This document shows, in pieces, positions 17,877 through 26,145 of a stretch of 64,000 nucleotides of DNA. The translations under genes and the position numbers were made by a program. This DNA is from Thermoanaerobaculia bacterium (GTDB lineage Bacteria; Acidobacteriota; Thermoanaerobaculia; UBA5066). The DNA is taken from assembly GCA_022071945.1 (NCBI GenBank), contig JAJVIN010000014.1, positions 84,423-148,422 on the forward strand, given 5' to 3'. Every line of letters begins with the position of its first letter. Within the stretch, counting starts at the first letter, position 1. Under the pieces are notes generated by a model. It was not told the origin of the DNA. It saw nothing but the letters and a program-made list of their open reading frames with translations, and searched no databases.

Positions 17877-19067
17877 ATGCCCCGCCTCCCACAGTCCATC
17901 CGTTCCCTACCGATCTCGGGCAAGCGCGTTTTCATGCGCGTCGACTTCAACGTCCCGATCAAGGACGGAGTCGTCAAGGATGAGACCCGGATCGTCGAAG
18001 CTCTCCCCACGATTCGTTTTGCCATCGAAGCCGGAGCCCGTCTCATCCTCGCCTCGCATCTGGGCAAGGCCAAGGGGACTCCGGATCCCAAGTACACCCT
18101 CGCTCCGGTCGCGGCGAAGCTGGCCGAGCACATCGGCAAGCCCGTTGCGTTCGCCGGGGACTGCGTGGGAGAGAAGGCCGAGGCGGCCGTTGCCGCCCTT
18201 GCCGACGGCGGCGTTTTGCTGCTCGAGAACGTCCGCTTCCACGCCGGGGAAGAAAAGAACGATGCGGCGTTCGCCAAGAGTCTGGCCGCTCTGGCCGAGG
18301 TCTACGTGAATGACGCGTTCGGAACCGCTCACCGGGCGCACGCCTCCACGGCCGGGATGGCCGTTCACTTCGCGCCTTCGGCGCGCGGGATCGGGTTTCT
18401 GATGGAAAAGGAGCTCACCGCGCTCGGGAAGGTCATGGACGAGATCGACCGCCCGTTCGCCGCGATCCTCGGCGGAGCCAAGATCATGGGCAAGATCGCG
18501 GCGCTCGAAGCCCTCGTCGAGCGGGCGGACACGGTCTTGATCGGCGGCGGCATGGCGAATCACTTCGTCGTGGCTCTCGGTCTGGGAGTCGGCAAGTCTC
18601 TCCTGGAGCCCGAGGGCGTTCCCATCGCCCGAAAGGTCATCGACCGTTGCAAGGAGCGGGGTGTGAATCTCGTCCTGCCCTCCGACTTCGTGGTCGCCCC
18701 TTCCCTGGAAGAGGCCGGCAAGGCGCGGACCGTCGCGATGAACGCCATTCCCGCAAACGAGGCGGCCTTCGACGTCGGTCCGAAGACCCTCGAGATGTTC
18801 GCCCGCATGACGGGCGAGGCGAAGACGATCTTCTGGAACGGTCCGATGGGGGTCTTCGAGACGAAGCCCTTCGGAGAGGGAACCGTGGCCGTCGCGAAGC
18901 TCCTGGCGGAATCCAAGGGCTTCACGGTCGTCGGGGGCGGCGAGAGCGTCGAGGCCATCAACGAGGCCGGCGCGGGCGCGAAGATCTCCCACGTGTCGAC
19001 GGGAGGAGGAGCCTCCCTCGACTTCATCTCGGGCAAGAAGCTCCCTGGTGTCGAGGCGCTCCTGTAG
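17877..19067 (+). CDS. pgk: Phosphoglycerate kinase
   Basis: 396 aa, full length. The N-terminal [10 protein letters not shown], the substrate-loop motif [35 protein letters not shown] and the nucleotide-site GGGESVEAI are all present. Converts 1,3-bisphosphoglycerate to 3-phosphoglycerate with ATP formation. A strong ribosome site (AAGGAG) precedes the ATG. tpiA follows with no intervening base. Confidence 0.98.
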   Translation: MPRLPQSIRSLPISGKRVFMRVDFNVPIKDGVVKDETRIVEALPTIRFAIEAGARLILASHLGKAKGTPDPKYTLAPVAAKLAEHIGKPVAFAGDCVGEKAEAAVAALADGGVLLLENVRFHAGEEKNDAAFAKSLAALAEVYVNDAFGTAHRAHASTAGMAVHFAPSARGIGFLMEKELTALGKVMDEIDRPFAAILGGAKIMGKIAALEALVERADTVLIGGGMANHFVVALGLGVGKSLLEPEGVPIARKVIDRCKERGVNLVLPSDFVVAPSLEEAGKARTVAMNAIPANEAAFDVGPKTLEMFARMTGEAKTIFWNGPMGVFETKPFGEGTVAVAKLLAESKGFTVVGGGESVEAINEAGAGAKISHVSTGGGASLDFISGKKLPGVEALL

Positions 19068-19832
19068 ATGAACGCCAAGAGAGCTCCCCTGGCCATCGCC
19101 AACTGGAAGATGAACAAGTCGCCGAGAGAAGCGGCGGCGTTTCTCGATGAGTTCCTCCCGCGCCGGTCCGGCTTCCCGGAGGGTGTCCAGGTCGCCATCG
19201 CGCCCGCCTTCCCGGCGCTGGAAAGAGTGGGGCGGCTTCTGTTGCACTCGGGTGTCCTTCTGGGCGCGCAAGACGTCCACACCGAGGCCAAGGGCGCCCA
19301 CACCGGCGAGGTGTCCGCTCCGATGCTGAAGGACCTCGAGGTGCAGCTGGCGCTCGTGGGGCACAGCGAGAGGCGCCGGGATCGCAAGGAAGGCGAGTCC
19401 GAGTGCGGGAAGAAGATAACGCGTCTGCTCGAGGCGGGGATCCCGGCGGTCTACTGCGTGGGCGAGACGCTCGAGGAGCGGGAAAAGGGAGAGACCGATG
19501 CGGTCTTGACCCGTCAGATGACGTGCTTCGACGCGTTTCCGGACGGGCCTCCCCCGGGGATCGTCTTGGCGTACGAGCCGGTCTGGGCGATCGGCACGGG
19601 CCGCGCCGCCACGCCGCAGATGGCGCAGGATGCGCACCGTGTCCTGCGGGGACTTCTGGAGAAGCGATACGGGGCGGCGCACGCGGAGGCGATCCGGATC
19701 CTGTACGGGGGCTCGGTGACGCCCGCCAATGCCAGGGAACTGTTTTCTCAACCGGACATCGACGGCGGGCTCGTGGGCGGGGCCTCGCTCGTGCCCAAGG
19801 ACTTCGAGGCGATCGTCCTCGCCGCGGGGTGA
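19068..19832 (+). CDS. tpiA: Triosephosphate isomerase
   Basis: 254 aa. Catalytic residues are visible: Lys in NWKMNK, His in LVGHSERR and Glu in LAYEPVWAIGTG; the phosphate loop YGGSVTPANA and GGLVGGASL close the barrel. The segment after HSERR (RDRKEGESE) differs from the common xxFGExDE, a small local oddity. It starts directly after the pgk stop codon, so translation is probably coupled. Confidence 0.97.
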   Translation: MNAKRAPLAIANWKMNKSPREAAAFLDEFLPRRSGFPEGVQVAIAPAFPALERVGRLLLHSGVLLGAQDVHTEAKGAHTGEVSAPMLKDLEVQLALVGHSERRRDRKEGESECGKKITRLLEAGIPAVYCVGETLEEREKGETDAVLTRQMTCFDAFPDGPPPGIVLAYEPVWAIGTGRAATPQMAQDAHRVLRGLLEKRYGAAHAEAIRILYGGSVTPANARELFSQPDIDGGLVGGASLVPKDFEAIVLAAG

Positions 19833-19924
19833 TCTGAAAGGAAGACGGCCCCGGGGGTAGCCATCAGAACGATTCTGGGCTATCCTTCGGGGCTCTCCGG
19901 CCCGCCGGGCTGGGCGGTGATTCC

Positions 19925-20311
19925 ATGCTTTACGTACTGATACCCCTCTACGTCATCATTTGTCTGTTCTTGATCCTCGTCGTCCTGCTCCAGCAGGGCA
20001 AGGGTGCCGACATAGCCGGTGCCTTTGGCGCCTCCTCTTCGCAGACGACGTTTGGCCCGCGCGGCGCTACCACGGTCTTCGAGAGAATCACGACCTGGGC
20101 GTTCGTCGGGTTTGCCGTGCTGGCGATCTCGATCTCCATCTTGCAGCAGCGCAGCGCCAAGACTTCGGTCATGAAGGGCGTGGAGTCGAAGAAGTCTGCT
20201 CCGGCGGCACCGGCACCGGCCAAGTCCGCCCCGGCCCCCGCCGCCCCGAAGGCTCCGGCCGCCGAGGCGCCCGCACCGGCGGCACCCGCGGCACCGGCAC
20301 CGGCCAAGTGA
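19925..20311 (+). CDS. secG: Preprotein translocase subunit SecG with Ala/Pro tail
   Basis: 128 aa. Two membrane helices (YVLIPLYVIICLFLILVVLL and WAFVGFAVLAISISIL) flank the conserved LLQQGKGADIAGAFG and GPRGATTVFERIT. The last about 50 residues are an Ala/Pro/Lys-rich low-complexity tail, common in SecG of this sort and likely disordered. It stabilises SecYE during export. The pgk-tpiA-secG order is widespread. Confidence 0.93.
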   Translation: MLYVLIPLYVIICLFLILVVLLQQGKGADIAGAFGASSSQTTFGPRGATTVFERITTWAFVGFAVLAISISILQQRSAKTSVMKGVESKKSAPAAPAPAKSAPAPAAPKAPAAEAPAPAAPAAPAPAK

Positions 20312-20322
20312 CCTCGGGAGGC

Positions 20323-20350
20323 TTGATTCTCCTTCTGTCTCGGGTATCAT
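20323..20350 (+). promoter_or_regulatory. Promoter for tRNA-Leu
   Basis: TTGATT (20323-20328), a 16-bp spacer and TATCAT (20345-20350), ending 18 nt before the mature tRNA 5' end. Confidence 0.6.
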
Positions 20351-20368
20351 CCGCAGACCACCAGACGT

Positions 20369-20453
<85 letters not shown>

Positions 20454-20470
20454 AGTTTTCCCCGAATGCG

Positions 20471-20498
20471 AAGAGGCCGGAGATCCGGCCTCTTTTCG
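20471..20498 (+). terminator. Intrinsic terminator after tRNA-Leu
   Basis: A perfect 10-bp stem AAGAGGCCGG/CCGGCCTCTT with a 4-nt loop AGAT, running into TTTTC. It begins 18 nt after the tRNA. Confidence 0.88.
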
Positions 20499-20544
20499 TT
20501 CTGCGGTCCGGGATGCGTGGTAGATTGTGAAGTCCGGGAACCTC

Positions 20545-20617
20545 GGGTCCGTAGCTCAGCGGTTAGAGCCACCGGCTCATAACCGGCAGGTCCTCGGTTC
20601 GAATCCGAGCGGACCCA
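20545..20617 (+). tRNA. tRNA with CAT anticodon (elongator Met, or Ile2)
   Basis: The acceptor GGGTCCG pairs with CGGACCC. D arm GTAGCTCAGCGGTTAGAGC; anticodon stem CCGG with loop CTCATAA; T arm with GGTTCGAATCC; discriminator A. CCA is not encoded (ACCG follows). It is not an initiator, as the first pair G-C is matched. Whether the C34 is lysidine-modified (isoleucine ATA) or it is elongator methionine cannot be settled by eye. Confidence 0.9.
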
Positions 20618-20701
20618 CCGGGAGGAGACTGCTTCTTCGCGTGCGACGAAAATTTTGTCCCCCGAAACTTTCCAGGGTTCTCACGGGGATTGACTATTTT
20701 G

Positions 20702-20730
20702 AAAAGGGGCGCGGATCTGCGCCCCTTTTT
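20702..20730 (+). terminator. Intrinsic terminator after the CAT tRNA
   Basis: An 11-bp perfect stem AAAAGGGGCGC/GCGCCCCTTTT around a 6-nt loop, ending in five T. It separates the tRNA from the zinc-ribbon gene. Confidence 0.9.
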
Positions 20731-20747
20731 CGTTGAGGGGAGGAACA

Positions 20748-21494
20748 TTGGCTGACCCGTTTTCGGCTTCTCTGGACCGGTTGTTCAAGCTCCAGGAACT
20801 GCAGATCGAGATTCTCTCGAAGGCGGACCTGAGATCGCGGACTCCCGAGCACCTCATTCACGTCGAGGCCGCCTATCAGGACTTCCAGCGCGGGGTCAAC
20901 GAGCTTCTCGATAAAGTCGCGCGCTCGGAGGCGCGGCGCAAGGCGGTTAACGACGAAATCGCGGCCCTTTCTCAGAGGCAAAACAAGTATCAGACCCAGG
21001 TGGCCGCGGGAATGAAGGGCGGCAGCGCCTTCTACGAGATCGTCGACGAGATCGAGAACATCAAGAAAATGGTTCGCGAAAAGGAGGACGAGGTCCTCGC
21101 GATCGAGGAGACGCTCGCGGCCGACCGGGCCCAGCTCGACGGTCTGCGGGAAAAGCAGCCGGCTGAGACGGCCAACTACGAAGAGCAGATGACGGGCTGG
21201 CGGCAGGAACAGGCGACGATGGGCGATCAGATCCAGCGCGCCCGCTCCGAGGCCGACGAGATCCGCAAGACCATCGACAAGAGGCTGCTCGCCATGTTCG
21301 ATCGGATCGCCAAGAACCGCAACGGCATCGGAATGGCCAAGGTCGTCAGGGTCAGGACGCAGACGGCGGCCTGTTCGGCCTGCAACGTCCTCCTGCGTCC
21401 GCAGCTCCTTTCCGATCTCAAGCTCGCGCGCGAGACCATCAGCTGCGAGAGCTGCCGGCGGATCCTCTACTGGGACAAGCGCGAAGATCTGTGA
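20748..21494 (+). CDS. C4 zinc-ribbon, coiled-coil protein (CT398/CdsZ-like)
   Basis: 248 aa. A long two-strand coiled coil (residues about 5-185, with SAFYEIVDEIENIKKM in the middle) leads into a zinc ribbon with CSACN and CESCRRILYW. This domain plan matches the DUF164/CT398 family, of uncertain role (nucleic-acid or complex assembly). The start is a TTG, set by AGGGGAGG a few bases upstream; an in-frame TTG five codons earlier lacks such a site. It overlaps rnhA by 4 nt. Confidence 0.88.
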   Translation: MADPFSASLDRLFKLQELQIEILSKADLRSRTPEHLIHVEAAYQDFQRGVNELLDKVARSEARRKAVNDEIAALSQRQNKYQTQVAAGMKGGSAFYEIVDEIENIKKMVREKEDEVLAIEETLAADRAQLDGLREKQPAETANYEEQMTGWRQEQATMGDQIQRARSEADEIRKTIDKRLLAMFDRIAKNRNGIGMAKVVRVRTQTAACSACNVLLRPQLLSDLKLARETISCESCRRILYWDKREDL

Positions 21495-21964
21495 CGAGCG
21501 GACCCGCGCACCGGCCTCCGGCGGCCGCAAACCATCAGGAACGAGACGCGGCGGCTCGAAAGCCCCCGCGCGGCCAGCGCCTCGTCCTGAACGTCGATGG
21601 AGCCTCCCGGGGCAACCCGGGCCCCGCTGCCTTCGGCGTCGCCTCCGAGGATGGCTCGGTTGCCCTCTCCGTGGCCATCGGGAAAGCGACGAACAACGAG
21701 GCCGAGTGGCAGGGCTTCCTCGCCGCCCTCAGGCACGCCGTCGAGAAGGCCGCAATCGAGCTCGTCATAAGAGCCGATAGCGAGCTCGTCATCAAGCAGT
21801 TCAATGGCCAATACAAGGTCAAGGCCGAGCACCTGAAGGCCTACCTCAGTGAGGCACGGGAACTCGCCGCGAAGATCCCGAAGGTCGTCGCCCAGCACGT
21901 CCCCCGGGAGCAAAACCGGAAGGCGGATGCCCTGGCCAACGCCGCCCTCGACGCCTTGAAGTGA
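21491..21964 (+). CDS. rnhA: Ribonuclease HI family protein
   Basis: 157 aa. A variable basic N-terminus of about 25 residues precedes NVDGASRGNPGPAAFG (first Asp), NNEAEW (Glu) and IRADSELVIKQFNG (Asp), with VPREQNRKADALANAAL at the end. These are the DEDD residues for cleaving RNA in RNA-DNA hybrids. The start is a GTG overlapping the preceding stop (GTGA). The family is the shorter RNase HI-like type lacking the basic protrusion of the E. coli enzyme. Confidence 0.9.
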   Translation: MTSGPAHRPPAAANHQERDAAARKPPRGQRLVLNVDGASRGNPGPAAFGVASEDGSVALSVAIGKATNNEAEWQGFLAALRHAVEKAAIELVIRADSELVIKQFNGQYKVKAEHLKAYLSEARELAAKIPKVVAQHVPREQNRKADALANAALDALK

Positions 21965-22623
21965 TGCGCCGCGGCGACGAGATCAGGGAACGGCTGTTGG
22001 GGATCCAGGCGAGGATCGAGGCGGCCTGCAACAGAGTCCAGAGGTCCGCCGGCTCCGTCGTGCTCGTCGGGGTCACCAAGACAAAGCCCCTCGAGGACGT
22101 CCTGGCCGCGTACGAGGCCGGGCTCCGCCACTTTGGCGAGAACCGGGTCCAGGAGGCCGAGGAGAAGTTCCCGCACCTGCCCGGCGACGCCACGAGGCAT
22201 CTGATCGGCCCCCTGCAGTCGAACAAGGTGAACCGGGCTGTCAAGCTCTTCAGGGTCGTGGAGACGGTCGATTCACAAAAGCTTGGAGAGAAGCTCTCGC
22301 GCGCCGCCGAGGCCATCGGGATCTCACTCGCGGTCTATGTCGAGGTGAACACCGGCGGAGAAGAAAGCAAGGCGGGCGTTTCTCCCGAGGAAACGCCGGC
22401 CCTCGTGGCGGCCCTTTCGGGCCTGCCGGGGTTGACGGTTGAAGGGTTGATGACGATCCCGCCTCCCGGGGACACGCGGCCGTACTTCGTGAGGCTGAGG
22501 GCGCTCTCGGAATCCCTTGGTCTCCCTGGCCTCTCGATGGGAATGAGCGACGACTTCGAGATCGCGATCGAGGAAGGGGCGACGATCGTGAGGGTCGGAA
22601 CGGCCATCTTCGGTCACCGGTGA
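21964..22623 (+). CDS. YggS/PLPBP family pyridoxal phosphate homeostasis protein
   Basis: 219 aa. The PLP-binding lysine is in VVLVGVTKTKPLE; ENRVQEAEEKF, HLIGPLQSNKVN, VYVEVNTGGEESKAG, GLMTIPP and SMGMSDDFEIAIEEGATIVRVG are family signatures. It buffers free PLP and affects amino acid pools. ATG overlaps the RNase H stop (TGATG). The neighbouring divIVA gene fits the common yggS-divIVA arrangement. Confidence 0.95.
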   Translation: MRRGDEIRERLLGIQARIEAACNRVQRSAGSVVLVGVTKTKPLEDVLAAYEAGLRHFGENRVQEAEEKFPHLPGDATRHLIGPLQSNKVNRAVKLFRVVETVDSQKLGEKLSRAAEAIGISLAVYVEVNTGGEESKAGVSPEETPALVAALSGLPGLTVEGLMTIPPPGDTRPYFVRLRALSESLGLPGLSMGMSDDFEIAIEEGATIVRVGTAIFGHR

Positions 22624-22653
22624 GGAGCGGCGGCCAGTGCTAGGCTCTTCCTG

Positions 22654-23343
22654 ATGCGTGGCGCGTACGCCCAGGTTCAGTGGGTGGGGCCTCCGGGATG
22701 GCGCCGGGTCCCGCTCGTCACCAAGATCCTCCTGGTGCTCTCGGGCTCCGCCTATCTCGCCGGAGTCCTCTTCCCGGTCTTTGCGGGGGCTCTCGCCGCC
22801 GACACGGCCAGGATCCTCGGCGGCCTCGAACTCTGGAGGCTTCTGACCTGGCCTTTCGCCATCGTGGGCGTCTGGAACATCCTCTTCGGGCTCCTCTTGA
22901 TCTGGAGTTTCGGAAGCGAGCTCGAGCCCGAGTGGGGCTCCAGGAAATTCGGCCTCTTCTCCGTTCTCGTGCCCCTCATCGCCGGGATCCTCGGAACGGC
23001 CGTCACGCTCGTCCCGAAGGTCGGACCGGCCCTCGCCTTCGGCCTGTCCGGCTTTCTCGTCGCCCTGATCATGGCCTGGATGCTCAGGGGACCGAGCCTC
23101 CCCGTTCACTTCTTCGGCGTCCTGCCGATGAACCGGAAGATCTTCGCGCTCCTGACCCTCGTGATCGTCATCCTCAGCGAGCTCGAGGCCGCGCGCTCCT
23201 TCCCCCGCCTCATCTTCGCTCTCGGGGGGATTCCGGTGGCGTACCTGTTTTCCAGGCCTCCCGGCTGGCTCCGCGGGAACCCTTTCAGGCGCAACCGCTT
23301 TCGCGTCATCCAGGGGGACCGCGACCGGTATCACTACCACTGA
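22654..23343 (+). CDS. Rhomboid-like membrane protein lacking the catalytic histidine
   Basis: 229 aa with about six membrane helices. The helix with AFGLSGFLVAL holds a GxSG serine motif as in rhomboid proteases, and the N-terminal WRLLTWPF resembles the rhomboid R/W-x-x-T-xx-F segment. In the last helix, where HxGG would be expected, the sequence reads FALGGIP, with Ala instead of His. It may be an inactive rhomboid/Der1-like protein. It sits between yggS and divIVA, where an integral membrane protein (often YggT) is usual. A long frame on the opposite strand is a shadow. Confidence 0.7.
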   Translation: MRGAYAQVQWVGPPGWRRVPLVTKILLVLSGSAYLAGVLFPVFAGALAADTARILGGLELWRLLTWPFAIVGVWNILFGLLLIWSFGSELEPEWGSRKFGLFSVLVPLIAGILGTAVTLVPKVGPALAFGLSGFLVALIMAWMLRGPSLPVHFFGVLPMNRKIFALLTLVIVILSELEAARSFPRLIFALGGIPVAYLFSRPPGWLRGNPFRRNRFRVIQGDRDRYHYH

Positions 23344-23366
23344 CGGACGCTTGCTAAGATGATGTC

Positions 23367-23879
23367 ATGCGTTCCGGACTGTCTCCTCTCGACCTCCGCA
23401 AGCGGACGTTCAGCAAGCGTCTGAACGGTTTCGACCAGACAGAGGTCACCCAGTTCCTCGAGAGCCTCGCCGAGGACCTCGAGGACCTCTATCGCAAGAT
23501 CGACGAGCAGGAGCGGGAAATCTCCCGCATGAGAGACGAGATCGCGCGTCACCGGGAGAACGAGGCGACCCTCAGGGAGACGCTCGTTTCGGCACAGAGG
23601 TCCGCGGATTCGCTCCGCGATCACGCCGACCGCGAGGCGAGGGCCATCATCACCGAGGCCGAGAGGCAGTCGGAGCGCTTGATGCAGCAGGCCATGGAAC
23701 GGGCGGCGGACATCGACCGGAAGATCCGTGAGCTCAGAATCGAGAGACGTAACTTCCAGATCAAACTCCAGGGGATGATCGATCTCTTCCAGCAGGTCTT
23801 GAACTTCGACCGCGAGGACGACGAGCTCGAGGCGTCCTTGACGACCATGCGGGCGAAGAAATCCGATTCAGCCTCGTGA
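23367..23879 (+). CDS. DivIVA domain-containing coiled-coil protein
   Basis: 170 aa. The N-terminal LSPLDLRKRTFSKRLNGFDQ followed by VTQFLESLAEDLE is the DivIVA lipid-binding crossed-loop and first coiled coil; residues 40-160 continue as coiled coil. It senses membrane curvature and recruits pole or septum proteins. Spacing of 23 nt from the rhomboid-like gene suggests one transcript with yggS. Confidence 0.88.
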   Translation: MRSGLSPLDLRKRTFSKRLNGFDQTEVTQFLESLAEDLEDLYRKIDEQEREISRMRDEIARHRENEATLRETLVSAQRSADSLRDHADREARAIITEAERQSERLMQQAMERAADIDRKIRELRIERRNFQIKLQGMIDLFQQVLNFDREDDELEASLTTMRAKKSDSAS

Positions 23880-23900
23880 CTTTTGGCGGGAGGCCAGGAA

Positions 23901-25193
23901 ATGGAAAAGCGCCACGACGTCCTCTCCATCAGAAATCTCTCGTCGCTGGCGACCCCGGAGGGCTTTGAGCCGCGATCCGGAGTGGCGCAGGGGCGCATCC
24001 GGCGGGTGTCGGGCGCGGCCATCCGGATCGAGGCGGGACACATCACGTTCGCCGGAACCGAGGAAGAGTTCGTCCGGCAGTTCGGCGAGGCTCCCCACCC
24101 TGGTGAGACCGTCGTGTCCGGCCTCGGCAAAACGGCTCTCCCGGGCTTCGTCGACGCCCACACTCACATCCCCTGGTCCGGGTTTCGGGAAGGCGAGTTC
24201 AACGACCGCCTGAAAGGCCAGACCTACGCCGAGATCGCCGCGTCGGGGGGCGGAATCGTCTCGACCGTCGCGGCCACCCGCGCAGCCACGCTCGCTCACC
24301 TGACCGCCAGCGTGAAATCCCGGCTCGACCTCATGCTCCTTCACGGCACGACGTGCTGCGAGGCCAAGACCGGCTACGGCCTCCAGAAGGAAGCCGAACT
24401 CAAGCAGCTGCGCGCGCTCGTTCACGGCTCCGAGGGACACCCCGTCACGGTCGAGATGACGGCTCTGCCGGGACATGAGGTTCCCCTGGAATGCCGCGGC
24501 GACGCCCAGCAGAAGGCCGCGTACATCGACGAGTGCTGCAACGAGATCCTGCCGGCCCTCGCCGCCGAGGGCGCCCGATTCGTGGATGTCTTCTGCGAAA
24601 CCGGCGTTTTCGACCTGGCGGAGTCTCGCCGGATCCTCTCGGCCGGGAAGTCCTGCGGCCTCGTCCCCCGTCTGCACGCGGACGAGTTAACCCCCCTCGG
24701 GGGCGCCGAACTGGCCGCCGAGATCGGCGCCATCTCGGCGGATCACCTCCTCTTCATCACACGGGCCGGAATCGAGGCGATGGCGAGGTCCGGCGTCATC
24801 GCCACCCTCCTGCCGGGAACCTCGGTCTTTCTCCGGATGAACCGCTACGCGCCCGCGCGCGACCTGATCGCCGCGGGCATTCCCGTCGCGGTCGCAACCG
24901 ACTGCAACCCCGGGTCCTCCTACACCGAGTCCCTCCCCGCCGTCGCCTTCTTCGCCACGATCGGGATGGGGCTCACGGTCGAGGAGACCCTCACCGCCAT
25001 CACCCTCAACGCGGCCGCCTCGCTCGGGATGGCCGACGAGAGAGGCTCGATCGAACCGCACAAGGCGGGCGACGTCGTCTTGATCGACGCCCCGTCCCTC
25101 GAGCACCTCGTCTACCACTACGGCGTCAATCCCGTCTCCGACGTCGTCGTGAACGGACGCCTCGTCGTCTCCTCAGGCCGGCGCCTCCTGTAG
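23901..25193 (+). CDS. hutI: Imidazolonepropionase
   Basis: 430 aa. Metal site HTHIPW after LPGFVDA, RLKGQTYAEIAASGGGI, HADELTPLGGAELA, the second His in DHLLF, and ATDCNPGSSYTESLP with the catalytic Asp. It opens the imidazolone ring in histidine breakdown. The start is ATG 23901 with GGGAGG upstream; a TTG six codons earlier is weaker. hutU and hutH are not in the window. Confidence 0.95.
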   Translation: MEKRHDVLSIRNLSSLATPEGFEPRSGVAQGRIRRVSGAAIRIEAGHITFAGTEEEFVRQFGEAPHPGETVVSGLGKTALPGFVDAHTHIPWSGFREGEFNDRLKGQTYAEIAASGGGIVSTVAATRAATLAHLTASVKSRLDLMLLHGTTCCEAKTGYGLQKEAELKQLRALVHGSEGHPVTVEMTALPGHEVPLECRGDAQQKAAYIDECCNEILPALAAEGARFVDVFCETGVFDLAESRRILSAGKSCGLVPRLHADELTPLGGAELAAEIGAISADHLLFITRAGIEAMARSGVIATLLPGTSVFLRMNRYAPARDLIAAGIPVAVATDCNPGSSYTESLPAVAFFATIGMGLTVEETLTAITLNAAASLGMADERGSIEPHKAGDVVLIDAPSLEHLVYHYGVNPVSDVVVNGRLVVSSGRRLL

Positions 25194-25205
25194 AAAGAAG
25201 ACCCC

Positions 25206-25844
25206 ATGCCGGAACTCGTGAATCTCTCCGTGAAGGACTTTTCCGCATCCCTGGCCTCCCAGGAACCCGCTCCCGGCGGGGGCTCCGCCTCGGCCGCCGC
25301 CGGGGCCTGCGGCGCGGCTCTCCTCGAGATGGTCCTCAGGCTGACCGAGGGCAAGGAGAAGTACGCCGCCGTCTGGCCAGAGCTCGAGCCGTTCCGCCCC
25401 AGGCTCGAGGAGTCGCGTTCCCGCCTCCTCGAGCTCGTCGACGAGGACACCCGCGCCTACGACGCCATCGTCGCGGCGAGAAAGCTCCCGAAGGCGACCC
25501 CGGAAGAGAAGGAAGCCCGCCAGAAGGCCATCGACGGCGCCACCGTCGTCGCCACGAGCGTCCCCATGCAGACCGCGTTCTTCGCTCACCAGGCGCTCGC
25601 CGCGGCGCCCGCCATCCTCGAAAAAGGGAATCCGAACACCGCCTCCGACGCCTTCGTCGCCGGACTCCTGCTCTCAGCGGCCGTGGAGGGCGCCCTGGCG
25701 AACGTGCGCATCAACGTGCCCGGAATCAAGGACCCCGACCTCGCCCGCGGCTTTCGCGAGGACGCCTCGGACCTGCAGAAGAAGACCACGGCCCTTCTGG
25801 AGACGGTCCGCGAGCTCGCCCGCAAGAAGGAGCTCCTGACGTAA
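25206..25844 (+). CDS. fchA: Cyclodeaminase/cyclohydrolase (FTCD C-terminal domain type)
   Basis: 212 aa, all-helical. Signatures are EPAPGGGSASAAAGACGAAL and VDEDTRAYDAIVAARKLPKA. It converts formiminotetrahydrofolate to methenyl-THF and ammonia, or acts as methenyl-THF cyclohydrolase. Directly after hutI by 12 nt, which fits disposal of the one-carbon unit from histidine degradation. Confidence 0.93.
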   Translation: MPELVNLSVKDFSASLASQEPAPGGGSASAAAGACGAALLEMVLRLTEGKEKYAAVWPELEPFRPRLEESRSRLLELVDEDTRAYDAIVAARKLPKATPEEKEARQKAIDGATVVATSVPMQTAFFAHQALAAAPAILEKGNPNTASDAFVAGLLLSAAVEGALANVRINVPGIKDPDLARGFREDASDLQKKTTALLETVRELARKKELLT

Positions 25845-25854
25845 CCGCCCCTGA

Positions 25855-26036
25855 CTGATGACGCGAGCCTTGACCCCCAGGAATCGATGCATCGCGCCGG
25901 CGTACCCGCGTTCCATCTCCATCTGCTGTTTCAGGATGTCGCCCAGGAGCCGCGCGACGCTGGTGTCGAGCTCGGCAGTCTTCATCCTGGCCCAGCGCAG
26001 GGTTTCCTCGTCAGCGGTTACGGTCATGTTGGGCAT
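25855..26036 (-). pseudogene. Truncated VapB-type (RHH) antitoxin remnant
   Basis: From ATG 26036 the minus strand reads MPNMTVTADEETLRWARMKT then VARLLGDILKQ and YAGAMHRFL, a typical ribbon-helix-helix VapB-like antitoxin start. After about residue 60 the similarity stops and the frame runs on, without a stop codon, into the antisense of fchA. The usual C-terminal toxin-binding tail and the vapC gene are absent. Probably a decayed toxin-antitoxin module. The rest of 25845-26145 shows nothing recognisable. Confidence 0.6.
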
Positions 26037-26145
26037 GCCGACCCCGAAAGCCATGTTCCACGAAAATTGTGCGGCACGGGAATCGTGGCCATGGGAATTC
26101 TGTCGCGTTTGACGAATCCCATGTCGAGAGCCGGTCCCTGACAGA

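Noticed and set aside
22324..23340. Minus-strand frame opposite the rhomboid-like gene
   Set aside because: Highly charged, repetitive antisense composition; no start signal or homologous pattern.
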